A stretch of DNA of 35,248 bases from Gammaproteobacteria bacterium (GCA_003132425.1 PKXS01000130.1:5479-40726); one strand, 5' to 3'; positions 1 through 8,512 are shown, numbered from the stretch's first letter. Notes: generated by a model from the sequence alone, not told the origin. Numbers and translations are program-made.

Positions 1-1
1 G

Positions 2-1795
2 CTGCGCGCCGCGGTCTATGACAATCAAAGCCGGCTGGCGCTCGCTCGTCAGGATAGCGTGGGCGCGGACAGCCTCGCCGTTCGCGGTGTCGCCGCCGCC
101 GAGAGTACCGGCACGCCCGAACCGCTGTGGCAGGCATACTTGCAGTTGGCGCAGGTTCTGCGCGCGCGCGACGAGACCGAGCTCGCGATATTTTTCGGCA
201 AGCAGTCCATCGCGCAAATTCAACGCGAGCGCAGTTACTTCGTCGGCGCCGATCGGCGCTTCGATCGCGGCTTCCTGCGCGACAAAGTCGCGGCCTATCG
301 CGAGGTGGCGGACTGGTTGCTCGAGTTGGGCCGCATCGATGAGGGGCTCGCGGTCCTGCAGCTGATGAAGACCGAGGAGCTATCGGACTTCGGCGTGCGC
401 GATGCGACGCCGGCCGGTGAACACGGCATCGAGCTTAGCGCCGAAGAGCTCGCGCTGCGCGATAAGTATGCGCAGGCCGTGCAGGCAGACGCCGCGGCCG
501 GAGAGGAACTCGCGCGCCTCAGCGCTCTGGAGGAGGCTGGGCGCATCAGCCCGACGGAGCGCGAACGCTTGCAGGCGTTGCTCACCGGCAAGGGACTGTC
601 GGAGAGCGAGCGCGCCCAGCGGATTGAACAGGTGCTCGGCGGCAACGCGAACTCTGCTGCCGGCGATCAACAGCAGCGTCGCACCATCGAGGCGCCCGCG
701 CTGGCGCGCGCGGCCCGCGGCTTCGGCGCGGACACGGCGTTCGCCGTGTACCTGCTGACGGAAAATCATTTGCGCATTCTGGTGAGCGCGCGGGACCAAC
801 AAGCAGAGTTTCGCATTCCCGTCGACGCGGCGCAGCTGCAGCGCGATATCGGACACTTCCTCGACGACATTTCCCAGCGCCGCGACGCGACCGCCTTGTC
901 GGACAAGCTATACGCAATCATGGTTCACCCGGTCGACGAGTTCGCCGCACAGCATCGGGTCCATCGCCTGGTATTGTGGCTCGACGGGCCGCTGCGCTAC
1001 GTGCCGGTCGCGGCGCTGCGCGACGGCGAGCGTTACCTGCTCGACAAATACACCATCCAGATCTACGCGCCGGCGCCGGCGTCAAAGGCGGCATTACCGG
1101 CGCGCAGCGGTCCCCCATTGGTGCGCGGTCTCGGCGTCACTCAGGCGGTCGCCGGTTTCCCGGCGCTCCCGGCGGTGGCCGATGAGCTGTGCTACGTGGT
1201 ACGCGGACCGATCGAGGGACTGAACTCGACCAGCGCGGCCTGCGCGGGGCCCGCGACCGGGAACGGCGCCTTGCAGGGCGAGGGTTTTGCGGATGCCGCT
1301 TTCACCGAGGCACGATTCAAGCAATTGCTCGCGGCACCCGGCAGCTTCTCCGTGCTACACATCGGGACGCACTTCCGTTTGCGGCCTGGCAATGCGCTGC
1401 GTTCTTATTTGCTGCTCGGCGACGGCTCGAGGCTCACTCTCGATACCATCGGTGGACTCGACTTCAGCGCAGTGGATGTGGTGACCCTGTCGGCGTGCGA
1501 GACCGGCATGGGTGGTGCGCGCGGCGACGACGGGCGCGAGATCGAAGGACTCAGCACTCTGGTGCAACGGCGCGGCGCCGGCCGCGTGATCGCCAGCCTG
1601 TGGCGGGTCGAAGATGCCAGCACCGCGCAACTCATGCGCACTCTATATAAGGCGTTCACCGCCGCCCATGGCGACGCCGCGCTCGGGCTGCAACAGGCGC
1701 AGCGCGCGCTGCGCTCCCAGAGAAATCACAGCGGTCAAAGCTACGCGAACCCGTACTACTGGGCGGGCTTCTATGTCGCGGGGAGTCATCCCTAA
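2..1795 (+). CDS. CHAT-domain protein, C-terminal part (5' end outside window)
   Basis: The reading frame is open from base 2, so the gene begins upstream; an ATG at base 59 is only the first internal Met. The visible ~597 residues begin with an alpha-helical region consistent with the end of a TPR array. The C-terminal third is a CHAT domain (caspase HetF associated with TPRs), a caspase/separase-like clan CD cysteine peptidase fold. The expected dyad is present: His in 'LHIGTH' (near base 1360) and Cys in 'LSACETG' (near base 1498), followed by the 'GLSTLVQRRGAG' and 'ASLWRVED' blocks typical of the family. The gene ends 'YYWAGFYVAG', also typical of CHAT C-termini. Some CHAT proteins act in bacterial defence or programmed proteolysis, but many have no known substrate and no obvious partner is visible here. 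The family call is firm; peptidase activity is inferred. Confidence 0.9.
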   Translation: MRAAVYDNQSRLALARQDSVGADSLAVRGVAAAESTGTPEPLWQAYLQLAQVLRARDETELAIFFGKQSIAQIQRERSYFVGADRRFDRGFLRDKVAAYREVADWLLELGRIDEGLAVLQLMKTEELSDFGVRDATPAGEHGIELSAEELALRDKYAQAVQADAAAGEELARLSALEEAGRISPTERERLQALLTGKGLSESERAQRIEQVLGGNANSAAGDQQQRRTIEAPALARAARGFGADTAFAVYLLTENHLRILVSARDQQAEFRIPVDAAQLQRDIGHFLDDISQRRDATALSDKLYAIMVHPVDEFAAQHRVHRLVLWLDGPLRYVPVAALRDGERYLLDKYTIQIYAPAPASKAALPARSGPPLVRGLGVTQAVAGFPALPAVADELCYVVRGPIEGLNSTSAACAGPATGNGALQGEGFADAAFTEARFKQLLAAPGSFSVLHIGTHFRLRPGNALRSYLLLGDGSRLTLDTIGGLDFSAVDVVTLSACETGMGGARGDDGREIEGLSTLVQRRGAGRVIASLWRVEDASTAQLMRTLYKAFTAAHGDAALGLQQAQRALRSQRNHSGQSYANPYYWAGFYVAGSHP

Positions 1796-1815
1796 CCCTG
1801 ACAAAGCGGCGGCGC

Positions 1816-1852
1816 GCCCGTCTATATGGGCGTCACGCGAGCGCAGACGGGC
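1816..1852. repeat. Inverted repeat downstream of the CHAT gene
   Basis: GCCCGTCT at 1816-1823 is perfectly complementary to AGACGGGC at 1845-1852, with a 21-nt loop. It lies 20 nt after the CHAT stop codon and has no T-tract, so it is not a canonical intrinsic terminator. It may protect a 3' end, assist termination, or be fortuitous in high-GC sequence. Confidence 0.35.
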
Positions 1853-1979
1853 ACTGGAATCGGCATTCGAACTCCTCGACGGCAAGCTGCGTCGCGCGAA
1901 TACTCTCCAACTCCGGGTATGCACGAGGCGCCACTAAGTATGGTTGGGAATGCCAAGCATTTTTCGCCGGAGGCTCGTC

Positions 1980-3872
1980 ATGATCCATCTGCCCCGCTCC
2001 AGGATACTGAGGCATTTATTACCCGCGGCGGCACTGCTGCTGTCGATGACAAATGCGTGGAGCGCTGCGACAGTTGTCGGAATGAATCTGGTAAGTTCGG
2101 TGCGGACCGGCCGAACGACATTCGATTACAGCTATACGATCGCCGTAAAAAATGGCGCACCCGCGCTGAGCTCAGCCACAGCCACCGTCACGAGTAGCAA
2201 CCCAAACACCGTTATTGTGCAGGGAACTGTTGCCTTGGGGACCTTGCCAAGTAACTCGACTGTAACCAGCAAGAACACCTTCACCCTTCAGCAGAATAGA
2301 CTGGTGGCGTTTGATCCAGCCGCATTGACCTGGGTGATTGCGGGGTCGCCCTCTCTGATCACCGTGCCGAACGTGGTCGGCTTGACGCAGTCTGCCGCGT
2401 CGTCCGCGATTACTAGGGCAGATCTGGTGTTTGGCACGGTAACGACGCAATCGAGCACCACGGTGGTCGCGGGTCTCGTGATCAGCGAGAGCCCGACGGC
2501 GGGCACCAGTGTGGCCTCCGGTTCGGCGGTAAACGTCGTCGTCTCGAGCGGTCCAGCGAAGGTGACGGTGCCGAACGTGGTCGGCGCAACTCAAGCGGCA
2601 GCGACGACTGCGATCACTGCGGCCGGCCTGGTAGTCGGCGCGGTGACGACGCAATCGAGCACGACAGTGGCCCCGGGGCTCGTGATCAGCGAGAGCCCGA
2701 CGGCGGGTACCAGTGTGGCCCCCGGTTCGGCGGTGAATCTGCTCATCTCCACTGGTGGTGGTGGCGCCACCATTACACCCACAATTTCCGTGGGCGATGG
2801 GTTCGCCTGCGCGCTCAAGCATAGCGGTGCGGTTTATTGCTGGGGGTATGGCGGCGAAGGCCAAGTCGGTAATCCCGCGGTTACAGGCAGCACCAGCGTC
2901 CCCGTACCGGTCGTCGGGTTACCGGCCGCGGTCGCAATTTCGGCGGGCTATTACCACACCTGCGCCATCACCAGCACCGGGGCGCCGATGTGCTGGGGGT
3001 GGGATCTGTACGGCGAACTCGGCAACGGCACCACCACGGGCAATCCCACCTTTGCGCCGGTAAAGGTGAGTGGGCTATCCGGCGTGGTGTCGATTTCCGC
3101 CGGCATATACCACACCTGCGCGGTGACCAACGTCGGGGGCGCGTGGTGTTGGGGAGACAACAATGAAGGCCAGCTCGGCAATGGCACCAAGAACAACTCC
3201 TCGGTTCCGGTGCCGGTCACCAACCTATCGAGCGGCGTGGTTGCGATTTCCACCGGCCAGTATTACAGCTGTGCCCTGACCGGCGACGGGGCCGTGTGGT
3301 GCTGGGGCCAAAATTCCAATAACCAATTTGGCGACGCGGGTTTGCCGGCATCAACCACCGTCCCAGTGCAGGTCCTGAACTCGACCGGGACCGGACCCTT
3401 GAGCGGCATCGCCGCAGCTTCCGCCGGAAATTACGGCACCTGCGCGCTGACTACCGCGGGGGCAGCTTTGTGCTGGGGCATAGGGCTCCAGGTAGGAGAC
3501 GGCGGTGTCGGCGGCAACTACCCAGCGATGGTGTCGGGACTTTCCAGCGGGGTAACTTCCGTTGCCTCGGGCGGCGAGCCTTTCGCCTGCGCGGCGAGCG
3601 CGGGGACCGCATTGTGCTGGGGACAAGCCGACGAACCGCTCGGCAACGACAGCAGTGAAAACGAGACCACGCCGGTTACGGTCCCCGGGCCAACGAGCGT
3701 GGCCGCGGTCTCCGCGGGCTTCATGTCTGCTTGCGCCCTTACCAGTACTGGGTCGGTGTGGTGCTGGGGCGGGAATGCCTACGGTGAACTCGGCAACGGT
3801 TCGACCAATGGAGAGAACGGCGCTGCCGTTCAGGTCGTAGGACTTCTGGGAGTCGGCTTCCTGCAGCTATAA
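1980..3872 (+). CDS. Secreted PASTA + RCC1 seven-bladed propeller protein
   Basis: The start at 1980 is chosen over an in-frame ATG at 1944 because GGAGG lies at 1969-1973, 6 nt upstream, and the new N-terminus is a clean signal peptide (basic start, 'LLPAAALLLSM', AWSA cleavage). The product has 630 residues. In order it shows an N-terminal beta-rich region of ~95 residues, two PASTA repeats starting with 'VPNVVG', then seven RCC1-like repeats ending in 'CWG...LGNG' variants, the number needed for a complete propeller. Each blade carries a Cys pair (for example 'CALKHSGAVYC'), which suggests disulfides in the periplasm or outside the cell. There is no catalytic motif, sorting signal or lipobox. 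PASTA domains bind peptidoglycan or beta-lactams in other contexts, and RCC1 propellers bind proteins, so an envelope or extracellular binding role is inferred. Confidence 0.88.
   Translation: MIHLPRSRILRHLLPAAALLLSMTNAWSAATVVGMNLVSSVRTGRTTFDYSYTIAVKNGAPALSSATATVTSSNPNTVIVQGTVALGTLPSNSTVTSKNTFTLQQNRLVAFDPAALTWVIAGSPSLITVPNVVGLTQSAASSAITRADLVFGTVTTQSSTTVVAGLVISESPTAGTSVASGSAVNVVVSSGPAKVTVPNVVGATQAAATTAITAAGLVVGAVTTQSSTTVAPGLVISESPTAGTSVAPGSAVNLLISTGGGGATITPTISVGDGFACALKHSGAVYCWGYGGEGQVGNPAVTGSTSVPVPVVGLPAAVAISAGYYHTCAITSTGAPMCWGWDLYGELGNGTTTGNPTFAPVKVSGLSGVVSISAGIYHTCAVTNVGGAWCWGDNNEGQLGNGTKNNSSVPVPVTNLSSGVVAISTGQYYSCALTGDGAVWCWGQNSNNQFGDAGLPASTTVPVQVLNSTGTGPLSGIAAASAGNYGTCALTTAGAALCWGIGLQVGDGGVGGNYPAMVSGLSSGVTSVASGGEPFACAASAGTALCWGQADEPLGNDSSENETTPVTVPGPTSVAAVSAGFMSACALTSTGSVWCWGGNAYGELGNGSTNGENGAAVQVVGLLGVGFLQL
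2358..2761 (+). repeat. Tandem PASTA-coding repeat (two ~204-bp units)
   Basis: Two adjacent units with a period of 204 nt (68 codons), counted from the two copies of the motif coding 'VPNVVG' at about 2364 and 2568. The 3' halves are almost identical at DNA level around 2440-2520 and 2645-2725 (coding 'TTQSSTT' and 'SESPTAGTSV'), while the 5' halves have diverged more. This indicates internal duplication with possible recent gene conversion. Confidence 0.85.
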
Positions 3873-3875
3873 GCG

Positions 3876-4030
3876 GCGCGGCGGCCACGAGGGCAGCCAC
3901 GATGTTTCCGGATCCATTCGATCCGCCATTCTGAGCAAAACCTCGCCCGTCCCACAACTGGGTGCCGGTGCGCGTGTCGACCAGCCCAGCCTCGGCCTCA
4001 ACCGTGGTGGTCGAATTGAGCACGAATTTT
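3876..4030 (-). pseudogene. Relic of a GNA1162/DUF799-family lipoprotein gene
   Basis: Read on the minus strand, the stretch from about 4030 down to 3880 encodes a segment with the family core: 'VEAEAGLVDTRTGTQLWDG' followed by an Asn/Gly/Ser-rich turn and 'IVAALVAAA'. This matches the conserved 'V.A.A.LVD.RTG..LW.G' block and following Gly-rich stretch of DUF799 (GNA1162) outer-membrane lipoproteins. The N-terminal lipobox region and the usual C-terminal end are missing. Upstream sequence in this frame is unrelated, and downstream the frame runs into the antisense of the RCC1 gene. It is therefore a degraded fragment, not a gene. The rest of the 3873-4263 interval holds no supported gene. 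Confidence 0.6.
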
Positions 4031-4204
4031 CTTTCCTCAGGATTAAGAAGACGCTCACCACGACCAGCGCAGGAGCCAGACGAATGCAGTGAAGCCGAGT
4101 AAGAAGCCGCGTACGATCAGGTAGAGCAACGCCAATCCTGCGCGCAGCGGAATGTGCGGGCATGGCGCGGGCAAGCGGACACAGCCGGCGTTCGCGTATC
4201 GGGG

Positions 4205-4210
4205 TAAAAT
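4205..4210 (+). promoter_or_regulatory. Possible -10 element for the 4264 gene
   Basis: TAAAAT lies 53 nt upstream of the start codon in the spacing expected for a short 5' leader. No convincing -35 hexamer is seen 16-18 nt upstream, so this is a tentative call. Confidence 0.3.
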
Positions 4211-4263
4211 GCCGCAACCGACTTCCGATCGATTAGCACACGATCCAATCTGAGGAGTTCATC

Positions 4264-4620
4264 ATGGTCAGTGTATTGGCGCGCATCGTCGCCTTGGCGC
4301 TGGCGCTGGGACCGGCGATGGCCGCCGTTGCGGCAGGCGATCAGCCCGCGAGCGCGGCCGCCTCGGTATCCGAGAAGGCCAAAGCAATCGGCGACTCGGT
4401 CAAACAGGAAGCCAAGGTGGTCGCGGCCGGCGCGAAGGAAGGGGCCAGGGAGGTTGCGGTGACCGCGAAAGAGGTGGCACACCAAGTTGCCGTTGCGACG
4501 AAGCAAGGCGCGCACGAGGTCGCAACGACCGCCAAGCGCGGCGCGGCTAAAACGAAGGCTGTGGTGACGGGCGATGAACCTGCTAAGCCGCAAAAGCCAC
4601 AGAAGCCGCCGGCGCCCTAA
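4264..4620 (+). CDS. Small secreted Lys/Ala-rich helical protein
   Basis: This 118-residue product is not assigned to a named family. The ATG at 4264 is preceded by GAGGAG at 4252-4257. Residues 1-24 form a signal peptide ('VALALALGPAMAA' followed by AGDQ). The mature part is built of repeating Ala/Val/Lys/Glu segments ('AKEGAREVAVTAKEVAHQ', 'TKQGAHEVATTAKRG') with an ~11-residue periodicity, as in amphipathic LEA-like or apolipoprotein-like helices. It ends in a Pro/Lys tail ('KPQKPQKPPAP'). Such proteins are usually intrinsically disordered in solution and may associate with membranes or nucleic acids; that is inference. It appears to be a single-gene unit, since the next gene has its own probable promoter. 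Confidence 0.72.
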   Translation: MVSVLARIVALALALGPAMAAVAAGDQPASAAASVSEKAKAIGDSVKQEAKVVAAGAKEGAREVAVTAKEVAHQVAVATKQGAHEVATTAKRGAAKTKAVVTGDEPAKPQKPQKPPAP

Positions 4621-4682
4621 GCTCGAAGAACGGCCGCCCGCAGGCAAGCGCGCCCCACTTCTAGCGAAGCGGTGCGGCGCGC

Positions 4683-4688
4683 TACAAT
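4683..4688 (+). promoter_or_regulatory. Possible -10 element for the DUF3617 gene
   Basis: TACAAT in 'GCTACAATGC' lies 38 nt before the ATG at 4727, a normal leader length, and the leader carries AGGAG at about 4715. The -35 region is weak. Confidence 0.35.
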
Positions 4689-4726
4689 GCGCCGCCTCCG
4701 ATACCGTCTTCCCCTAGGAGATCGCG

Positions 4727-5317
4727 ATGCAGAGATTCCTGCTCCCCGCCCTCACCACCCTCACCATGCTCGCAACGCTCGCGGTGCTCACCGCCTATGC
4801 CGCCGGCATGGGCCTGAAGCCCGGTTTGTGGGAAGTGAAGGTCAACAAGATGCTCATCGACGGCCGCGACATGTCGGGACAAATGGCGGCGGCGGCTGCG
4901 CAACGCCAGCAGATGATGGCAAACATGCCCGCCGAGCAGCGTTCCCGCATGGCGGCCATGCTCAAACAAAACGGCGGCGGCCAAGGCAGCGATGGCGGCT
5001 TTCGCATTTGCATCAGCCCCGCGATGGCAAAGCGCGACACCCCGGTCATCGACAAGGAGGGCCGCTGCCGCCCCGCAACGGTGACTCACAACGGCAATCA
5101 AGTAAGCTACGAGTTCAGCTGCACGATTAACGGCTCCACGACCACCGGCAAGGGTAAAGCCACGCTCGCCGCGAATCTGATCACGACGCAGGTCGACATG
5201 ACCGCGACATCGGCGAACGGCAAGACGCGCGTAACGCACAACGAGTCCGAAATGCGCTTCCTAGGCGCCGACTGCGGCGATGTGAAGCCGCCGGACGCGC
5301 AGGCGCACCAGCCCTAG
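4727..5317 (+). CDS. DUF3617-family periplasmic protein
   Basis: The product has 196 residues with an N-terminal signal peptide ('LPALTTLTMLATLAVLTAYA'). The mature sequence opens with the family hallmark 'GLKPGLWEVKV', followed by a Met/Gln-rich helical insert, a Cys-containing 'CISPAMA' block, and the beta-rich 'YEFSCTING...GKGKATL' core. Four Cys residues (in ICIS, GRCRP, FSCT and ADCG) could form two disulfides. This pattern is DUF3617, common in gammaproteobacterial and betaproteobacterial periplasms and of unknown function. A Shine-Dalgarno AGGAG precedes the ATG by about 7 nt. It is transcribed in the same direction as the ABC operon that follows, after a 55-nt gap. Confidence 0.85.
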   Translation: MQRFLLPALTTLTMLATLAVLTAYAAGMGLKPGLWEVKVNKMLIDGRDMSGQMAAAAAQRQQMMANMPAEQRSRMAAMLKQNGGGQGSDGGFRICISPAMAKRDTPVIDKEGRCRPATVTHNGNQVSYEFSCTINGSTTTGKGKATLAANLITTQVDMTATSANGKTRVTHNESEMRFLGADCGDVKPPDAQAHQP

Positions 5318-5372
5318 GCGCAAGCGCGAATAGGCGCTCAGGCGCGGCTTCACCGGTGCCGCGGCCATCACT

Positions 5373-6602
5373 ATGGACGACAAATCCACTCTGCTGAATC
5401 AGCTGCGTATAGATCGCGGCAGCGAACCGGTGCGATCCGGCAAGGGTTGGATCTGGGCGGCCTCGCTCGCCGCCCTCCTGGTGGCGGCCATTGCAGCGTG
5501 GGCGTGGACGCGCCCGGCGACAGTGCCCGTGCATATCGCCGTGGCGCAGGCCCTCGCCGGCGACGGAGCGGCCGCGGCGGGCTCCATCCTGGATGCCTCC
5601 GGCTATGTGGTGGCGCGCCGTCAGGCCACGGTGGCATCCAAAATTACCGCCAAGATGATCGAGCTTGATATCGAGGAAGGCGATCATGTCAAAGCCGATC
5701 AGATCATCGCCAGACTCGACGATACCAACGTCCGCGCCGCGTTGAATCAGGCCAGCGCGCAACTTGACTACGCCAAGGCCGGCCTTGCCGAAACGCAGGT
5801 CAATCTCGCCAATGCCCAGCGTGATTACGAGCGGCAAAAGAGCTTGCTGCAGGGACACTTTGTCAGCCAGGCGACCGTGGACAATGCGCAGACCGCCTTG
5901 GACGCCCTGCGCGCGCAGCTTGCCACCCAGCGCAGCAATGTCGAGGTCGTCGCGCGCGGCTTGAATGTGGCCCAACGCAATCTCGACGATACCATCGTGC
6001 GCGCGCCGTTTGCCGGCGTGGTCACGGTCAAAGCCGCGCAGCCCGGGGAAATGGTGTCGCCGATTTCGGCCGGCGGCGGCTTCACGCGCACCGGCATCGG
6101 CACCATCGTGGACATGGATTCACTCGAAATTCAGGTCGACGTCAATGAAAATTTCATCAATCGCGTGCAGCCTGCGCAGCAGGTCAGCGCGAAACTCAAC
6201 GCCTATCCCGATTGGCAGATTCCCGCACACGTGATCGCCGTGATTCCGACCGCTGACCGCAGCAAGGGCACCGTGACGGTGCGCATTGCGCTCGATCAGA
6301 AGGACGCACGCATCCTGCCCGAGATGGGCGTGCGCGTGTCGTTTCTGGCCGACGCGTCGCAGAGCCGCAGTGGAAAACCGGCGGCCGGCGTCAGCCTGCC
6401 GAGCAATGCGGTGCAGGGATCCGGCACGAGCGGCGCGGTTTTCGTCGTGCACGAAGACACGGTCGAGCGGCGCGCGGTGCGGCTTGGGGCGAGCAGCAGC
6501 GCGAGCGTCACTGTGTTGTCCGGATTGACCGCAGGGGAGCGCGTCGCGGTCGCCGATTTCACCCAGCTTAAGGACGGCGCGAAGATTCGCATCGAGCAAT
6601 AA
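5373..6602 (+). CDS. HlyD/MacA-type periplasmic adaptor of an ABC exporter
   Basis: This 409-residue membrane fusion protein has one N-terminal transmembrane anchor (about residues 25-47). A split lipoyl-like domain follows, opening with 'GYVVARRQATVASKI' and closing after the hairpin with 'IVRAPFAGVVTV'. Between them is a two-helix coiled coil (about residues 110-205, rich in Ala/Gln/Leu). The C-terminal part is a beta-barrel and membrane-proximal domain ('LEIQVDVNENFINRV', 'LSGLTAGERVAV'). It would bridge inner-membrane permeases to an outer-membrane channel, but no TolC-like gene is present in the window. The ATPase follows after 14 nt, so the genes are co-transcribed. Family membership is clear; the exported substrate is unknown. 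Confidence 0.9.
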   Translation: MDDKSTLLNQLRIDRGSEPVRSGKGWIWAASLAALLVAAIAAWAWTRPATVPVHIAVAQALAGDGAAAAGSILDASGYVVARRQATVASKITAKMIELDIEEGDHVKADQIIARLDDTNVRAALNQASAQLDYAKAGLAETQVNLANAQRDYERQKSLLQGHFVSQATVDNAQTALDALRAQLATQRSNVEVVARGLNVAQRNLDDTIVRAPFAGVVTVKAAQPGEMVSPISAGGGFTRTGIGTIVDMDSLEIQVDVNENFINRVQPAQQVSAKLNAYPDWQIPAHVIAVIPTADRSKGTVTVRIALDQKDARILPEMGVRVSFLADASQSRSGKPAAGVSLPSNAVQGSGTSGAVFVVHEDTVERRAVRLGASSSASVTVLSGLTAGERVAVADFTQLKDGAKIRIEQ

Positions 6603-6616
6603 GGAGCTTAAGACCC

Positions 6617-7309
6617 GTGAGCGAAGCCATCGTATCCTTGCGCAATGTCGTGAAGCGCTATGTCCGCGGCAAGCAGACCGTCGAGGTGTTGCAGGGGCTT
6701 AACCTGGATATTCCGCAGGGCGAGTTTGTCGCGTTGATGGGCCCCAGCGGCTCCGGCAAGACCACGCTCCTGAATCTGATCGGCGGCTTGGATACCTCGA
6801 CCTCCGGCGAAGTCACCGTCGCCGGTCAGCGGCTCGACCAACTTAAGCAAGGCGCACTGGCGCGCTGGCGCGCCAATCATGTCGGATTCGTGTTCCAATT
6901 CTACAATTTAATGCCGATGTTGAGCGCTCAGCGCAATGTGGAGTTGCCCTTATTGCTGACCAACCTGTCCGGCGCGCAGCGCAAAGCCAACGCCCTGGCC
7001 GCGCTGACCCTGGTCGGCATCGCCGATCGCGCCAAGCACAAGCCCAGCGAGCTGTCGGGCGGGCAGGCACAACGCGTCGCCATCGCACGGGCGATGGTCG
7101 CAGATCCCACCCTCCTGGTGTGCGATGAGCCGACCGGAGACCTGGATCGTAAATCCGCCGATGATGTGCTGCATCTGCTGCAGGTGCTGAATCGCGAGCA
7201 TGGCAAGAGCATCATCGTGGTTACCCACGACCCCAAGGCCGCCGAGTTCGCCAGCCGCCGGCTGCACATGGACAAGGGCGCGCTGTTGGAAGCCGGGACC
7301 TTGAGCTGA
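6617..7309 (+). CDS. ABC transporter ATP-binding protein (MacB/LolD type)
   Basis: The product has 230 residues, the usual length of a stand-alone LolD/MacB-type ATPase. It starts at GTG 6617, with AAGGAG at 6602-6607. Visible motifs are Walker A 'GPSGSGKT' (residues 42-49), the Q-loop 'VFQFYNLMP', the signature 'LSGGQAQR', Walker B 'LLVCDEPTGDLD' and the H-loop 'VVTHD'. The sequence belongs to the class that works with FtsX/MacB-fold permeases, matching the next two genes. It powers export or mechanotransmission rather than import. The gene is 14 nt after the adaptor and 11 nt before the first permease. Confidence 0.95.
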   Translation: MSEAIVSLRNVVKRYVRGKQTVEVLQGLNLDIPQGEFVALMGPSGSGKTTLLNLIGGLDTSTSGEVTVAGQRLDQLKQGALARWRANHVGFVFQFYNLMPMLSAQRNVELPLLLTNLSGAQRKANALAALTLVGIADRAKHKPSELSGGQAQRVAIARAMVADPTLLVCDEPTGDLDRKSADDVLHLLQVLNREHGKSIIVVTHDPKAAEFASRRLHMDKGALLEAGTLS

Positions 7310-7320
7310 CGCAGCGCCCC

Positions 7321-8487
7321 ATGAAGTACTTCCCGCTCATCTGGGCCACGCTCTGGCGCAAGAAGACCCGCACCATCTTCACGCTGCTCTCCGTGATCGT
7401 CGCCTTTCTGCTGTTCGGCATGCTGGAAACGGTCGACTACGCCTTCGCGCACCCGAGCAGCGGCGCCTTCGGCGCCAACAAGCTGATCACCACCAATAAA
7501 TACTCGATCACCTTGTCGCTGCCCTTTTCCGACACGCAGCAGATCCGCTCGGTATCGGGCGTCGACGAAGTCACCTGGATCACCTGGTTCGGCGCCTATT
7601 ATCAGGAGTCGAAGAACTTCGTGTTCGCCCTGCCCGTCGACACCGACAGCTATTTTAGTCTGCACAAGGACGAGTTCATCGTCGGCGACGCTGCGATGAA
7701 GGCGTACCGCAGCACTCGTACCGGAGCGCTGGTCAATTCCGAGCTGATGAAGAAATTCGACTGGAAGGTCGGCGATAAGGTGCCGCTGCATTCGACCATC
7801 TGGACGCAGAAGAGCGACGGCTCGCTGGACTGGACCTTCGACATCGTCGGCAGCTTTGATGTCAAGGAGCCCACTCAAGCCAGCGCGCAGGCATCGACCT
7901 TGTTGTTCCACTACGAGCTATTCGACGAGGGGCGCAACTTCGGCAAGGGCACCGTCGGCTGGTTCGAGGAGCGGATCAGCGACTCATCGCAGGCCGCCGC
8001 GATTTCCAACCGCATCGATGCGCTGTTCGCCAATTCATCGAACGAAACCAAGACGCAGCCCGCCAATGATTTCACCATGGCCTTCATCAAGCAATTCGGC
8101 GACATCGGCTTCGTGCTGCGCGCAATCCTCGGCGCGGTGTTTTTCACGCTGCTGTTCCTCACCGGCAACACCATGATGCAATCGGTACGCGAGCGCATAC
8201 CGGAGCTCGCGGTGCTGAAGACCGTCGGCTTCGGCGACGGCAAGGTGCTCGGTCTGGTGCTCGCCGAATCTCTGTTGCTGTGCGTGTTCGCCGCAATCAT
8301 CGGGCTAGCCTTGAGTTTCGCGGCTCTGCCGATCATCAAACAGGGTTTACAGGGTGTGGAGCTCTCGCCGCAGGCGCTGCTCCCCGGAATCGTTGCAGCG
8401 GTGTTGCTGGCACTGATCGTGGGTCTGCCGCCCGCGCTACGCGCGATGCGGCTGAATATCGTCGACGCGTTGGCCGACAAGCGTTGA
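7321..8487 (+). CDS. ABC transporter permease 1 (MacB/FtsX fold)
   Basis: The product has 388 residues with the typical MacB/FtsX layout. There is one N-terminal transmembrane helix ('TLLSVIVAFLLFGML'), a ~220-residue periplasmic domain, and three C-terminal helices, the first around 'AILGAVFFTLLFLTG'. The coupling segment 'VRERIPELAVLKTVGF' contacts the ATPase in this family. It is followed by the last two helices and an 'NIVDALADKR' terminus. It would pair with the second permease as a heterodimer. Confidence 0.92.
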   Translation: MKYFPLIWATLWRKKTRTIFTLLSVIVAFLLFGMLETVDYAFAHPSSGAFGANKLITTNKYSITLSLPFSDTQQIRSVSGVDEVTWITWFGAYYQESKNFVFALPVDTDSYFSLHKDEFIVGDAAMKAYRSTRTGALVNSELMKKFDWKVGDKVPLHSTIWTQKSDGSLDWTFDIVGSFDVKEPTQASAQASTLLFHYELFDEGRNFGKGTVGWFEERISDSSQAAAISNRIDALFANSSNETKTQPANDFTMAFIKQFGDIGFVLRAILGAVFFTLLFLTGNTMMQSVRERIPELAVLKTVGFGDGKVLGLVLAESLLLCVFAAIIGLALSFAALPIIKQGLQGVELSPQALLPGIVAAVLLALIVGLPPALRAMRLNIVDALADKR

Positions 8488-8512
8488 GCGCGACGCGACA
8501 AGGAACCGGATA

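Noticed and set aside
4055-4190. Minus-strand frame coding a hydrophobic ~30-residue stretch ending in Trp-Ser-Trp
   Set aside because: It looks like one membrane helix, but no ATG or GTG with a ribosome-binding site opens the frame and no relatives are recalled; possible but unsupported.
6928-7911. 327-codon minus-strand frame across the ATPase and permease genes
   Set aside because: It crosses two well-supported genes on the other strand, and its composition is that of an antisense shadow.
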